NCBI GenBank assembly: GCA_020443945.1
Contig: JAIZWN010000818.1
Location: forward strand, 1-16,745
Origin: Candidatus Thiosymbion ectosymbiont of Robbea hypermnestra
Lineage (GTDB): Bacteria > Pseudomonadota > Gammaproteobacteria > Chromatiales > Chromatiaceae
Direction of reading: 5' to 3'
Length of the DNA stretch: 16,745 nt
The translations under genes were made by a program, and so were the position numbers. The notes under the pieces are model-generated. The model was not told the origin of the DNA, made no database searches, and saw nothing but the letters and a program-made list of their open reading frames with translations. Numbering within the stretch: the stretch's first letter is position 1; each line of letters starts with the position of its first letter. This document shows positions 5,484-12,810 of the stretch, piece after piece.

Positions 5484-7283
5484 ATGATTTCGTTAAGGTG
5501 CCGATTCGGCTTTTCTCTCTGCCTCCTGTTCCTGTCTTCGGTTGGCTGGTGCGCCGATCTCCCGGCGCCGGCGCCGGACGATACGCGGCGCTCCGCCGGC
5601 CCGGTGGCCGCGCGGGACGCCCCGGCGCCCGCGGCCGAGACGCCGTCCGGGGAGGCGCCGCGGGATGGGGATTCCGCCGCGCCGCCGATGGATCCCGTCT
5701 ATGCCTTTCTCGTGGGGCAGGTCGCCGGGCAGCGCGATGAGCATCGGGTCGCCCTGACTCATCTCCTGCAAGGCGCGCAGGCGGCGCGGGACCCCCGGTT
5801 GGCGGCTCTGGCGGCCGGCACGGCCCTGGTGCTCGGCGATGTCGCGGCCTTGCGGCGGACCACGGACCTGTGGCTCGCATTGGCTCCCGATGCGGTCGGC
5901 GCCCACCGCCTGGCGGCCTACGCCCGGCTCGAGGCCGGGGAGGTGTCCGCCGCGGTGGGGCATCTGGGGCGCGTGATCGCCCTGGCGGCGCGGGCGGGTG
6001 AGGACGGTTATAGCCAGGTGGCCCATCTGGTTGCCGGGCTGAAGCCTCCGGAGCGGCGCCTGCGGCTTATGGAGACCCTGACCGCCGAGCTCCCGGAAAG
6101 CTCCGACGCCTGGTTTGCCAGGGCCCTCGTCGCCGCCGGCGCCGACCGGTACGAGGCGGCGGTGGCGGCGGCGCAGCGGGCGTCGGAGCTGCGTCCGGGC
6201 TGGAATCCGCCGCGTCTCTTGCAGGTCCGCATGCTCCTGAAACGCCAGGATCGCAAGCAGGCACGCCAGGTCCTGGAGGCCTTTGTCGCCGAGAGCCCCG
6301 AGAATCAGGAGCTGCACCTGCTCTATGCGCAGCTGCTGGTGGACGAGCAGGCCTTCTCCCGCGCCCGCGAGGTGTACGAGCGGATCCTGCGCGGTGCGCC
6401 GCGGGAGCCGGATGTCCTGTTCGCCTTGGGGATCCTCTCGCTGGAGCTGGAGGATGCGCAAGGGGCTCGGGACTATTTCACGCGGCTGCACGAGACCGGC
6501 AAGCATCGGCACACATCCGCCTTTTATCTCGGGCGGGTAGAGGAGCAGGCGGATAACCCGGAGGCCGCCATCTCCTGGTACCGGAGCGTGGGGGGCGAGC
6601 ATGCCACCGATGCCCAGATCCGGATCGCGCTCATGCGCGCCGAGCAGGGCAAGGTGGAACGGGCGCGGGAGATCCTGCAGCGGCTACGGGATCGGTGGCC
6701 CGAGAAGGCGCCGATGTTCTATCTGATCGAGGCCTCGACCCTGTCCGAGCTGGACCGGCCGCGAGCGGCCATGGCGGTGTACGACGAGGCCCTGGCGGCC
6801 TTTCCCGGCGATCACGAGCTCCGCTACGCCCGCGGCCTGCACGCCCTCTCCCTGGATCGGCTGGACATCATGGAGCAGGACTTCCGGGCGATCCTGGCCG
6901 AGGACCCGGACAATGCCGATACCCTCAACGCCCTCGGCTACAGCCTAGCGGAGCATACCGAGCGTTTTACCGAGGCCCTCGGCTATATCGAGCGCGCCCT
7001 GGCCCTGAAGCCGGACGATCCCGCCATCCTCGACAGCATGGGCTGGGTCCAGTTCCGCCTGGGGAATTCCGAGCAGGCCCTGGAGTACCTGCGCCGGGCC
7101 TTGGCCCCGATGCCCAACGGCGAGATCGCCGCCCACCTGGGCGAGGTGCTCTGGACCCTGGGGCGGCACGAGGAGGCGCGCAGTACCTGGAAGACGGCCC
7201 TGGATCAGGAACCGGACCATGAATACCTCCTGCGCGTGATCGGCCGCTACCAATCCGCGCCGGCGGCCCCCCGCGCCCCATGA
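5484..7283 (+). CDS. Exported tetratricopeptide-repeat protein, LbcA-like by position
   Basis: This 599-residue protein starts with a signal sequence (hydrophobic residues about 8-20) followed by a Pro/Ala-rich linker to about residue 75. From there to the end it is an array of TPR-type helix pairs; the clearest repeats are near the C-terminus (ADTLNALGYSLAEH, ALGYIERALALKPDDPAILD, SMGWVQFRLGNSEQALEYL). It sits where Pseudomonas has PA4667/LbcA, the outer-membrane TPR adaptor of protease CtpA, so a periplasmic scaffold role is plausible. The Cys at 23 is preceded by Trp, a poor lipobox, so lipidation is doubtful. ATG 5484 is preferred to TTG 5478; neither has a good ribosome-binding site. Its stop overlaps ispE (ATGA). 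The usual intervening lolB is missing. Confidence 0.85.
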   Translation: MISLRCRFGFSLCLLFLSSVGWCADLPAPAPDDTRRSAGPVAARDAPAPAAETPSGEAPRDGDSAAPPMDPVYAFLVGQVAGQRDEHRVALTHLLQGAQAARDPRLAALAAGTALVLGDVAALRRTTDLWLALAPDAVGAHRLAAYARLEAGEVSAAVGHLGRVIALAARAGEDGYSQVAHLVAGLKPPERRLRLMETLTAELPESSDAWFARALVAAGADRYEAAVAAAQRASELRPGWNPPRLLQVRMLLKRQDRKQARQVLEAFVAESPENQELHLLYAQLLVDEQAFSRAREVYERILRGAPREPDVLFALGILSLELEDAQGARDYFTRLHETGKHRHTSAFYLGRVEEQADNPEAAISWYRSVGGEHATDAQIRIALMRAEQGKVERAREILQRLRDRWPEKAPMFYLIEASTLSELDRPRAAMAVYDEALAAFPGDHELRYARGLHALSLDRLDIMEQDFRAILAEDPDNADTLNALGYSLAEHTERFTEALGYIERALALKPDDPAILDSMGWVQFRLGNSEQALEYLRRALAPMPNGEIAAHLGEVLWTLGRHEEARSTWKTALDQEPDHEYLLRVIGRYQSAPAAPRAP

Positions 7284-8131
7284 GCGACCCCGTTGCGGGG
7301 CGTCCCTGGCCCGCCCCGGCCAAGCTCAACCTCATGCTACGCATCCTCGGGCGGCGTCCCGACGGCTACCATCGCCTGCAGACCGTGTTCCAGTTCCTCG
7401 ACCGGCAGGATCGGCTGTTCTTCGAGCCGCGGGACGACGGCCGGATCCGGCGCGTCTCGGCCCTTGCCGGGGTCCCGGAGGAATCCGATCTGGTGGTGCG
7501 CGCGGCGCGCCTGCTGCGGGAACGGACCGGTCGCCGTCTCGGCGTCGGGATCCGGGTGGAGAAACGGCTGCCTCTGGGCGGCGGCCTGGGCGGCGGCAGC
7601 TCGGACGCGGCGACGACCCTGGTGGCGCTGAATCGGCTCTGGGAGACGGGCCTGACCGAGCCGGAGCTGATGGCGCTCGGCGCGGAGCTGGGCGCGGATG
7701 TCCCCATCTTCGTATACGGGCGCGCCGCCTGGGGGGAGGGGATCGGCGAGGTGCTGACCCCCGTCGAGCCGCCGGAGCCCTGGTATCTGGTGCTGGCGCC
7801 GCGGTGCCGGGTGGCCACCGGCGCGGTTTTCTCGGACGAGAAATTGACAAGGGATTCGGCCCCGATCACAATGAAAAGCTTTGTTGTCGGCGATAATCGG
7901 AACGATTGTCTGGCGGTTGTGCGGCGGCGCTACCCGGAGGTTGCCGCGGCCTGGGACTGGCTCGCCACCGTCGGCCGGCCGCGGCTCACCGGAACCGGCG
8001 CCTGCGTCTTCTGCGCCTTTGCGACGGCGGCGCGGGCAGAGGTCGCCCGCTCCTCGGTGCCGTCGCGTTTCTCCGCCTTCGTTGCCCGCGGCAGGAATCG
8101 CTCGCCGCTCGCGGCAGCGGCTCGGGTATAG
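7280..8131 (+). CDS. ispE: 4-diphosphocytidyl-2-C-methyl-D-erythritol kinase
   Basis: IspE (283 residues) phosphorylates CDP-methylerythritol with ATP in the MEP pathway for isoprenoid precursors, in the cytoplasm. The N-terminal PAPAKLNL block carries the catalytic Lys15. The GHMP-kinase ATP loop PLGGGLGGGSSDAATT spans 98-113. Asp140 in GADVP matches the catalytic Asp of the E. coli enzyme. A C-terminal substrate loop RLTGTGACVF is present, slightly altered from the common GSG-like form. The ATG overlaps the TPR gene stop, so expression is coupled to it. A 154-bp repeat element begins almost at its stop codon. Confidence 0.97.
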   Translation: MSDPVAGRPWPAPAKLNLMLRILGRRPDGYHRLQTVFQFLDRQDRLFFEPRDDGRIRRVSALAGVPEESDLVVRAARLLRERTGRRLGVGIRVEKRLPLGGGLGGGSSDAATTLVALNRLWETGLTEPELMALGAELGADVPIFVYGRAAWGEGIGEVLTPVEPPEPWYLVLAPRCRVATGAVFSDEKLTRDSAPITMKSFVVGDNRNDCLAVVRRRYPEVAAAWDWLATVGRPRLTGTGACVFCAFATAARAEVARSSVPSRFSAFVARGRNRSPLAAAARV

Positions 8132-8135
8132 CCTG

Positions 8136-8289
8136 AGAGGGTGTCGCCAAAGGCGACACCCGGTACGGTCCAGGGATGGACCGCCATTTTCGACCGCTGA
8201 TAAGCGGTTGAAAATGAAGGAAACGGGAAATCGCCATTTTCCGTTTCCGCGGCGCAAAAGCCCAGGGAGGGGCTTTTGCGACACCCTCT
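8136..8289. repeat. MITE-like element: terminal inverted repeats with four hairpins
   Basis: Exact 12-bp terminal inverted repeats (AGAGGGTGTCGC at 8136-8147, GCGACACCCTCT at 8278-8289) enclose four consecutive stems: 8139-8148 with 8152-8161 (10 bp, AAA loop); 8185-8198 with 8203-8216 (14 bp, one G-U, GATA loop); 8219-8230 with 8237-8248 (12 bp, one G-U); 8253-8263 with 8270-8280 (11 bp). Essentially the whole element is paired. It contains no convincing ORF. It begins 4 bases after the ispE stop and ends 4 bases before the tRNA. It looks like a non-autonomous mobile repeat or structured RNA cassette; mobility is inferred. Confidence 0.7.
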
Positions 8290-8293
8290 GAAT

Positions 8294-8368
8294 TGGGGCG
8301 TCGCCAAGCGGTAAGGCACAGGGTTTTGATCCCTGCATACCCAGGTTCGAATCCTGGCGCCCCAGCCA
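8294..8368 (+). tRNA. tRNA-Gln (anticodon TTG)
   Basis: The 75-nt gene folds as a complete cloverleaf: acceptor TGGGGCG with CGCCCCA, D loop AAGCGGTAAGG, anticodon stem CAGGG/CCCTG around TTTTGAT (anticodon TTG), T arm with GGTTCGAATCC, discriminator G, and encoded CCA at 8366-8368. It reads CAA and probably CAG codons. A tRNA-Gln before prs is a familiar arrangement in Chromatiales-type genomes. A 154-bp repeat element abuts its 5' end, so its promoter must lie in or before that element. Confidence 0.97.
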
Positions 8369-8404
8369 TGTTGTCTCCTGTTGGGCAGGAATCGCAAATT
8401 CTTT

Positions 8405-8422
8405 GAACCACGGAGGTGGTTC
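8405..8422. other. Small hairpin between tRNA-Gln and prs
   Basis: GAACCAC (8405-8411) pairs exactly with GTGGTTC (8416-8422) around a GGAG loop. It could mark the 3' end of the tRNA transcript or belong to the prs leader. No T-run follows. Confidence 0.35.
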
Positions 8423-8519
8423 TTCGGTGCGGTTGGTCACGCCTCGTGGTCTTAAGGCAAAGCCTCGCTAAAATCCCCGACCCCGCGCCGCCGTGAACGA
8501 AAACCAAGAGAAGTCAGCC

Positions 8520-9473
8520 GTGCCCGTCAGCCAGATGATGGTGTTCTCCGGCAACGCCAATCCGCTGCTAGCCGCCGAAATCGCCGCCCACCTGAACCTC
8601 CCCCTGGGCAAGGCCACCCTGGGTCGCTTCAGCGATGACGAGGTGATGGCGGAAATCCGGGAAAACGTGCGCGGTCGCGACGTATTCGTGGTCCAGCCCA
8701 CGGGCACGCCCACCAACGACAACCTGATGGAACTCCTGGTGATGATCGACGCCCTGCGGTGGGCCTCGGCGACACGGATCACGGCGGTCATACCCTATTT
8801 CGGCTACGCCCGTCAGGATCGGCGCCCCCGTTCGGCGCGGGTGCCGATCACGGCCCGACTCGTCGCCAAGATGCTCGGCCAGGCCGGTACGGATCGCGTC
8901 CTCACCATGGACCTGCACGCCGACCAGATCCAGGGCTTCTTCGACATCCCGGTGGACAATGTCTATTCGTCGCCCATCCTGCTGGGGGATATCTGGCGGC
9001 GGAAATACCCGAACCTGCTCGTCGTCTCGCCCGACGTGGGCGGCGTGGTGCGCGCCCGCGCCCTGGCGAAGCGGCTCGACGACGCCGACCTGGCGATCAT
9101 CGACAAGCGTCGGCCGCGGACCAACGAAGCCAAGGTCATGAACATCATCGGCGATGTGGCGAACCGATCCTGCCTGCTGATCGACGACCTGGTGGACACC
9201 GCGGGCACCCTCTGTCGCGCCGCCATCGCCCTCAAGGAGAACGGGGCCGCCAAGGTGGTCGCCTATTGCACCCACCCGGTGCTTTCCGGGCCGGCGGTCG
9301 AGAATATCGCCGAGTCTCTGCTGGATGAGCTGGTGGTCACCAACACCATCCCCTTGCGCCCGGCCGCGGTCGCCTGCTCCAAGATCCGCCAGCTGAGCAT
9401 CGGCGAGCTGCTCGCCGAGACCATGCGCCGGATCTCGAGCGAAGAATCCGTCAGCTCACTCTTCGTGGACTGA
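8520..9473 (+). CDS. prs: Ribose-phosphate pyrophosphokinase (PRPP synthase)
   Basis: Prs (317 residues from this start) makes PRPP from ribose 5-phosphate and ATP, feeding nucleotide, histidine, tryptophan and NAD synthesis. Visible motifs are MMVFSGNANP at the N-terminus, the flexible loop YARQDRR at 96-102, the Mg-binding MDLHADQIQGFF from about 130, and the PRPP loop DDLVDTAGT at 222-230. GTG at 8520 is chosen because it gives the usual short N-terminus and has AAGAGAAG 6 bases upstream. An in-frame GTG at 8493 would add nine residues. Normally rplY follows directly; here an AT-rich insertion intervenes. Confidence 0.97.
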   Translation: MPVSQMMVFSGNANPLLAAEIAAHLNLPLGKATLGRFSDDEVMAEIRENVRGRDVFVVQPTGTPTNDNLMELLVMIDALRWASATRITAVIPYFGYARQDRRPRSARVPITARLVAKMLGQAGTDRVLTMDLHADQIQGFFDIPVDNVYSSPILLGDIWRRKYPNLLVVSPDVGGVVRARALAKRLDDADLAIIDKRRPRTNEAKVMNIIGDVANRSCLLIDDLVDTAGTLCRAAIALKENGAAKVVAYCTHPVLSGPAVENIAESLLDELVVTNTIPLRPAAVACSKIRQLSIGELLAETMRRISSEESVSSLFVD

Positions 9474-9522
9474 CACATGGAAAGCGGTATCGGGTCCGTA
9501 AAGACTTGTGATCCGGCGCCTC

Positions 9523-9573
9523 GCCGTCATTCCGGGTGGGACCCCGGAATCTGCCGTTGTCCAGGGACGGCAA
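9523..9573. repeat. Dispersed CCGTCATTCCGG repeat, copy 2
   Basis: Inverted copy of the repeat at 126-175. It contains its own inverted repeat, ATTCCGG...CCGGAAT. It lies in the 206-base gap after prs, close to where composition drops into the AT-rich island. The remainder of 9474-9679 holds no gene I can support. Confidence 0.7.
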
Positions 9574-9679
9574 ACCCTGGCAAAGAATCTCGACGCACTA
9601 AACACGGCGACTTGCCGTCTACTGCCTGTTAGCCTTTTACTGAAAAATCGAAATAACAATAACTCTTGGGAAGTAATTG

Positions 9680-11305
9680 ATGGCCATCAAAAATACTCAT
9701 CACCGGATAAAATCCAGTCTCAATGAAGAGAGAAAAAGTGCTATTAGGGAAAGCTATGAGGATATCCTGGAGCAGTTAAAACAGCATCGAAAGGAACATA
9801 TGAAGGTCGCTGTCCAAAGACCAATTGACTTGACAAATCCAGCTTGGGTACGTATAAGTCCCGGACCATCAAACGCAGAGAGGACGAATAGTTACCGTTT
9901 TTGTATTGGTTTTCAGAATGTAGGTTGCAAGTATCGAGAGCAAGATAAATTTGGTATTGGCTGCCTCAATTGTGGATACTACGCGCGAACCGCTTTCGGT
10001 GACGTGGGCTCTAGCGTCATAATCGACCAATTCAAATCTGGTCTCCAACGCGCTTGTGAAGAGACCACCGGATTCAACTCGATAGAGTTTCTCAACGATG
10101 GATCTTTTCTCAACCCGGAGGAATTCGATCTCGAAACCCAACATTGTCTGCTGCAACTTGTCAGACAGATGCCTAGAGTCGAACGTATTCTTGTTGAATC
10201 GAGGCCAGAACATGTGATCGAACCGGCACTCCGATTCATATTGGATAATCTGAGGGATGACCAAAATCTCGAGATCGGTATTGGTTTCGAGTCTGCAGAT
10301 GATTTTGTTCGTGAAACGTGCATCAATAAGGGGATAACAATTACGGATTTCGAAAACGCTATTTCAATCATTTCCTCTATGCCTGCTGTTTCTAAGAACC
10401 GTCTCGGGATTGTAGCCTACATTCTCGTTAAACCGGCCTTCCTTACACACCGCGAGAGCATTTCCGACGTAGTGGCGACTTTAGATTACTTGTATGATTT
10501 GCAAAGAAGATATAATGTTAACATAGTCCCCAAGCTCGAGCCTGCCGCAATTGCGGACGGGACTATCCTCAGCCTGCTCCATCGTTCCGCCGATCCCAAC
10601 ATCTACTATGATCCATTAAGCTATTGGGCTGTACTTGAGATCATCGCAAGATTTGGATGTAGTTTCCAGGATGAACCTTTCGTCCTACGAATTGGTGCAA
10701 GAGAAGATATGGATGACGTCCTAAAAGCACCTGCGATCTATGCTCAAGGTAGCGAGACTTTCGAACCATTTGATTTTGTTGTATACGAATCGATTCAGAG
10801 ATTCAATCAGCACGGAAACCTTTTCCGTCTTTTTGCTGTAATAAGCGAGGTATACCTAAAGTTCCAGGCAAAACCGCTAACATCGCCAGGCTCACCCCTT
10901 CAACGTTGGCTTGATGAAAATGAAATTGACTCATGCTCGATATATAAATTCATTGAGGCGAACGCAGAATCCATTTGCAAGGAGATGGAGAATCCGGAAA
11001 CGCAATACGACATCAAAATGATGACAACTATATACGGAGTGCTCGATATCATTGAAGGATACTCTGATGTAGCAGTCGATCTCAAAGATGAGATAGATCA
11101 AACATTCTCTGATGAGAGTCCGTCCGGTCTAGAAGATGCACTTTTGCGCTGTTTTGAAAAGGTCTTCCCAGAATTCGTCTTAAAGGTTAAAATTATTGCT
11201 AGACAAGAGACCCATTGCGCCGAACTATTCTTCGATGTAACCGATTTGCTAACATCAGAGAAGTTTTCTGTCTGGAGCAGATTCTACCGGAAAGGAGTGC
11301 AGTGA
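9680..11305 (+). CDS. Radical SAM protein, RaSEA / COG1244-like
   Basis: This 541-residue protein has an iron-sulfur ligand pattern VGCKY...GIGCLNCGYYAR: Cys83-x11-Cys95-x2-Cys98, with an extra Cys75. Such long-spaced CxxCGYY motifs mark the Elp3-like group that includes the archaeosine-synthase subunit RaSEA (COG1244/TIGR01210). Other blocks agree from memory of that family: NDGSFLNPEEF at 139-149, ESRPEH at 173-178, IGFESADDFVRE with INKG at about 200-218, and KPAFLTHRES at 251-260. Residues after about 385 form an extra helical domain I do not recognise. ATG 9680 has GGGAAG upstream; TTG 9677 is the alternative. Neighbouring genes encode membrane proteins, not tRNA-modification partners. 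AT-rich and probably acquired by transfer. The substrate is unknown. Confidence 0.85.
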   Translation: MAIKNTHHRIKSSLNEERKSAIRESYEDILEQLKQHRKEHMKVAVQRPIDLTNPAWVRISPGPSNAERTNSYRFCIGFQNVGCKYREQDKFGIGCLNCGYYARTAFGDVGSSVIIDQFKSGLQRACEETTGFNSIEFLNDGSFLNPEEFDLETQHCLLQLVRQMPRVERILVESRPEHVIEPALRFILDNLRDDQNLEIGIGFESADDFVRETCINKGITITDFENAISIISSMPAVSKNRLGIVAYILVKPAFLTHRESISDVVATLDYLYDLQRRYNVNIVPKLEPAAIADGTILSLLHRSADPNIYYDPLSYWAVLEIIARFGCSFQDEPFVLRIGAREDMDDVLKAPAIYAQGSETFEPFDFVVYESIQRFNQHGNLFRLFAVISEVYLKFQAKPLTSPGSPLQRWLDENEIDSCSIYKFIEANAESICKEMENPETQYDIKMMTTIYGVLDIIEGYSDVAVDLKDEIDQTFSDESPSGLEDALLRCFEKVFPEFVLKVKIIARQETHCAELFFDVTDLLTSEKFSVWSRFYRKGVQ

Positions 11306-11382
11306 TGAAGTCAACTTCCATATATACGATATTGCCGAGACGGTTTTTTAAATCAATGTTAGACAAAAAGGCTACCTTATGA
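11305..11382 (+). CDS. 25-codon micro-ORF linking two operon genes
   Basis: The ATG at 11305 overlaps the radical SAM stop (TGATG) and is preceded by an excellent Shine-Dalgarno, AAAGGAG at 11291-11297, 7 bases upstream. It reads MKSTSIYTILPRRFFKSMLD and five more residues, then stops at TGA 11380-11382, which overlaps the next gene's ATG (ATGA). Stop/start overlap at both ends and the strong ribosome-binding site argue for translation, either as a basic micropeptide or as a coupling device that carries ribosomes to the membrane protein gene. There is no family information, and the amino acid sequence itself may not matter. Confidence 0.5.
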   Translation: MKSTSIYTILPRRFFKSMLDKKATL

Positions 11383-12500
11383 AAGCAAAAGCAAACAATA
11401 AGGTGAAAGGTGCTGGGAAAGAGGGCACAATCATGCAAGACAAAGGCACATTAAAGAATACTATGGCTTCAGCGAACCCACAAAATATATCACTCGCTCT
11501 GCATAAAAGGTTTCTACAAAGATTCATAGAAACCCATATCCTTGGTAGGTTCTACAAAATCGAACTTACCAATTTTGAAAAAGGAATGGCCGATGATGCG
11601 GTGGTGCAGAAATATATCCCGGCAATATCGCAGACCGTTTTTTATTCACTTTTGCTTGTTCCAGCGCTGCTGATACTCAACACTGAAATCGTTGTCTCGG
11701 TACTAATTCCAACAACAATGGTAGCTGGTACAGCCTGGTTTTCAGTATCCCTGGCCAGTATGAAGAAAAAATTCGAGAAGTTTGGAATGGAACTTACAAA
11801 ACACCTCTTTGTAGCTTTCTCGCTCTCTCTTATGATGTTGTTACTTGCGACCCTCGCCTCACTCACTGCTCCGCTATGGCAGCCACTAATTCCCCCTGCG
11901 TTAACGCGAAGCATACTTACCCAAATGGTTTCTGCTGCACTGGCTATTTTCGTTGTAGGAAAACTCTTATTCTCTATTTTCTCAGGATCGCTTAAATATG
12001 ACATCAACGACGCGATGCTTACCGGGCAAAACGAAGTGGCCGAACGGTTTTTCAAACAATCGCTGTCTTTGATGTTCATTACAGCTCAACAGCTACGGAC
12101 AGGAATGCCGTTACAGGTGGCAAACTACTATCTAGGTTTGTGTTTTTATGAGATTTTCAACAATATTCTTGAATTAAAAATAACCGCGCTAAAGTCTGTG
12201 GAGAAGTTGATCGAAGAAGCAAATAAGCTAATCAGAAATCCAAGCATGACGCAAGAGGAGGCTGATAAGATTGTCTTGGCACTAATTCAATTATTTATTG
12301 ATTTATGCTCGAAGGGAAATGATGTGCAGGAGCATCACTCCTATCAAGCCATTGAGATTGAACTCGATTGTCTCAATCAGAATACAAGAGAAGACCGAAA
12401 GATGATTGATATCAGGATGTCAGTCGTTTTATCTGAGATATCGAACTTGATCGAAGAGTTTGGTCCAATGTTATTTGACGACCATGTAAGCGAAAAATAG
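11379..12500 (+). CDS. Membrane protein with four predicted helices, unknown function
   Basis: I do not recognise this 373-residue protein. After a basic, Lys-rich N-terminus of about 80 residues come four hydrophobic segments: about 82-100, 103-127, 143-166 and 178-202. A soluble, helical C-terminal half of about 170 residues follows (VAERFFKQSLSLMFITAQQL, then a long charged region). With an even helix number both termini should face the cytoplasm; the Lys-rich ends agree. The start at 11379 is supported by overlap with the micro-ORF stop and AAAGG upstream; an ATG at 11433 with AGAGGG upstream is a reasonable alternative. AT-rich, same strand and tight spacing as its neighbours. Confidence 0.8.
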   Translation: MKAKANNKVKGAGKEGTIMQDKGTLKNTMASANPQNISLALHKRFLQRFIETHILGRFYKIELTNFEKGMADDAVVQKYIPAISQTVFYSLLLVPALLILNTEIVVSVLIPTTMVAGTAWFSVSLASMKKKFEKFGMELTKHLFVAFSLSLMMLLLATLASLTAPLWQPLIPPALTRSILTQMVSAALAIFVVGKLLFSIFSGSLKYDINDAMLTGQNEVAERFFKQSLSLMFITAQQLRTGMPLQVANYYLGLCFYEIFNNILELKITALKSVEKLIEEANKLIRNPSMTQEEADKIVLALIQLFIDLCSKGNDVQEHHSYQAIEIELDCLNQNTREDRKMIDIRMSVVLSEISNLIEEFGPMLFDDHVSEK

Positions 12501-12506
12501 TGACTT

Positions 12507-12758
12507 ATGAGCAAGGTCGGAAACCACGGAAAATCGCTTATTGTGTTCGGATTGGGGGCATTTGTATCAATTATTGTTAGTCTTCTACTTGCTAACCAGT
12601 TTCAATCACCTTCGCAATACATCATTGGCCTGCTATCCGAGATACTAGTAAGTGTATTATCCATTGGAAAGATTGGCCCGAGTAGTCGCGTGGATGGAGC
12701 TGATGTTTGGGCTTCACGGAGAACCTATGTAAAAAAATACGAGAAATTGTTGAGGTAG
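12507..12758 (+). CDS. Small membrane protein, unknown function
   Basis: This 83-residue protein has a clear hydrophobic helix at about 10-29 and a second at about 38-55, then a basic C-terminal tail (RRTYVKKYEKLL). It starts 6 bases after the preceding stop, probably by reinitiation, since the ribosome-binding site is poor. It has no recognised domain. Its position between two larger membrane proteins suggests a subunit or regulator of the same complex. Size and two-helix topology recall small membrane effectors or anchors of defence modules, but no signature motif supports that. Confidence 0.7.
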   Translation: MSKVGNHGKSLIVFGLGAFVSIIVSLLLANQFQSPSQYIIGLLSEILVSVLSIGKIGPSSRVDGADVWASRRTYVKKYEKLLR

Positions 12759-12810
12759 TCTGAAAGCATAAAAACTTTGATCTCCTAATATAAAGGCCGG
12801 AGTATTTATT

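Noticed and set aside
5453..5740. Forward frame starting ATGAGAGGG just before the TPR gene
   Set aside because: After about 25 residues it becomes Arg/Gly/Ala-rich out-of-frame shadow of the TPR gene; the in-frame signal peptide supports 5484.
5493..6602. Reverse-strand open frame opposite the TPR gene
   Set aside because: The forward frame has a signal peptide and clear TPR repeats; the reverse frame is Arg/Gly/Pro-rich with no domain.
7337..8440. Reverse-strand open frame covering ispE, the repeat element and tRNA-Gln
   Set aside because: It runs through a tRNA gene and opposite conserved ispE motifs, so it cannot be a normal gene.
8493..8519. Upstream GTG start for prs
   Set aside because: It would give nine unusual extra residues; the GTG at 8520 gives the family N-terminus and has a ribosome-binding site. 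It remains possible.
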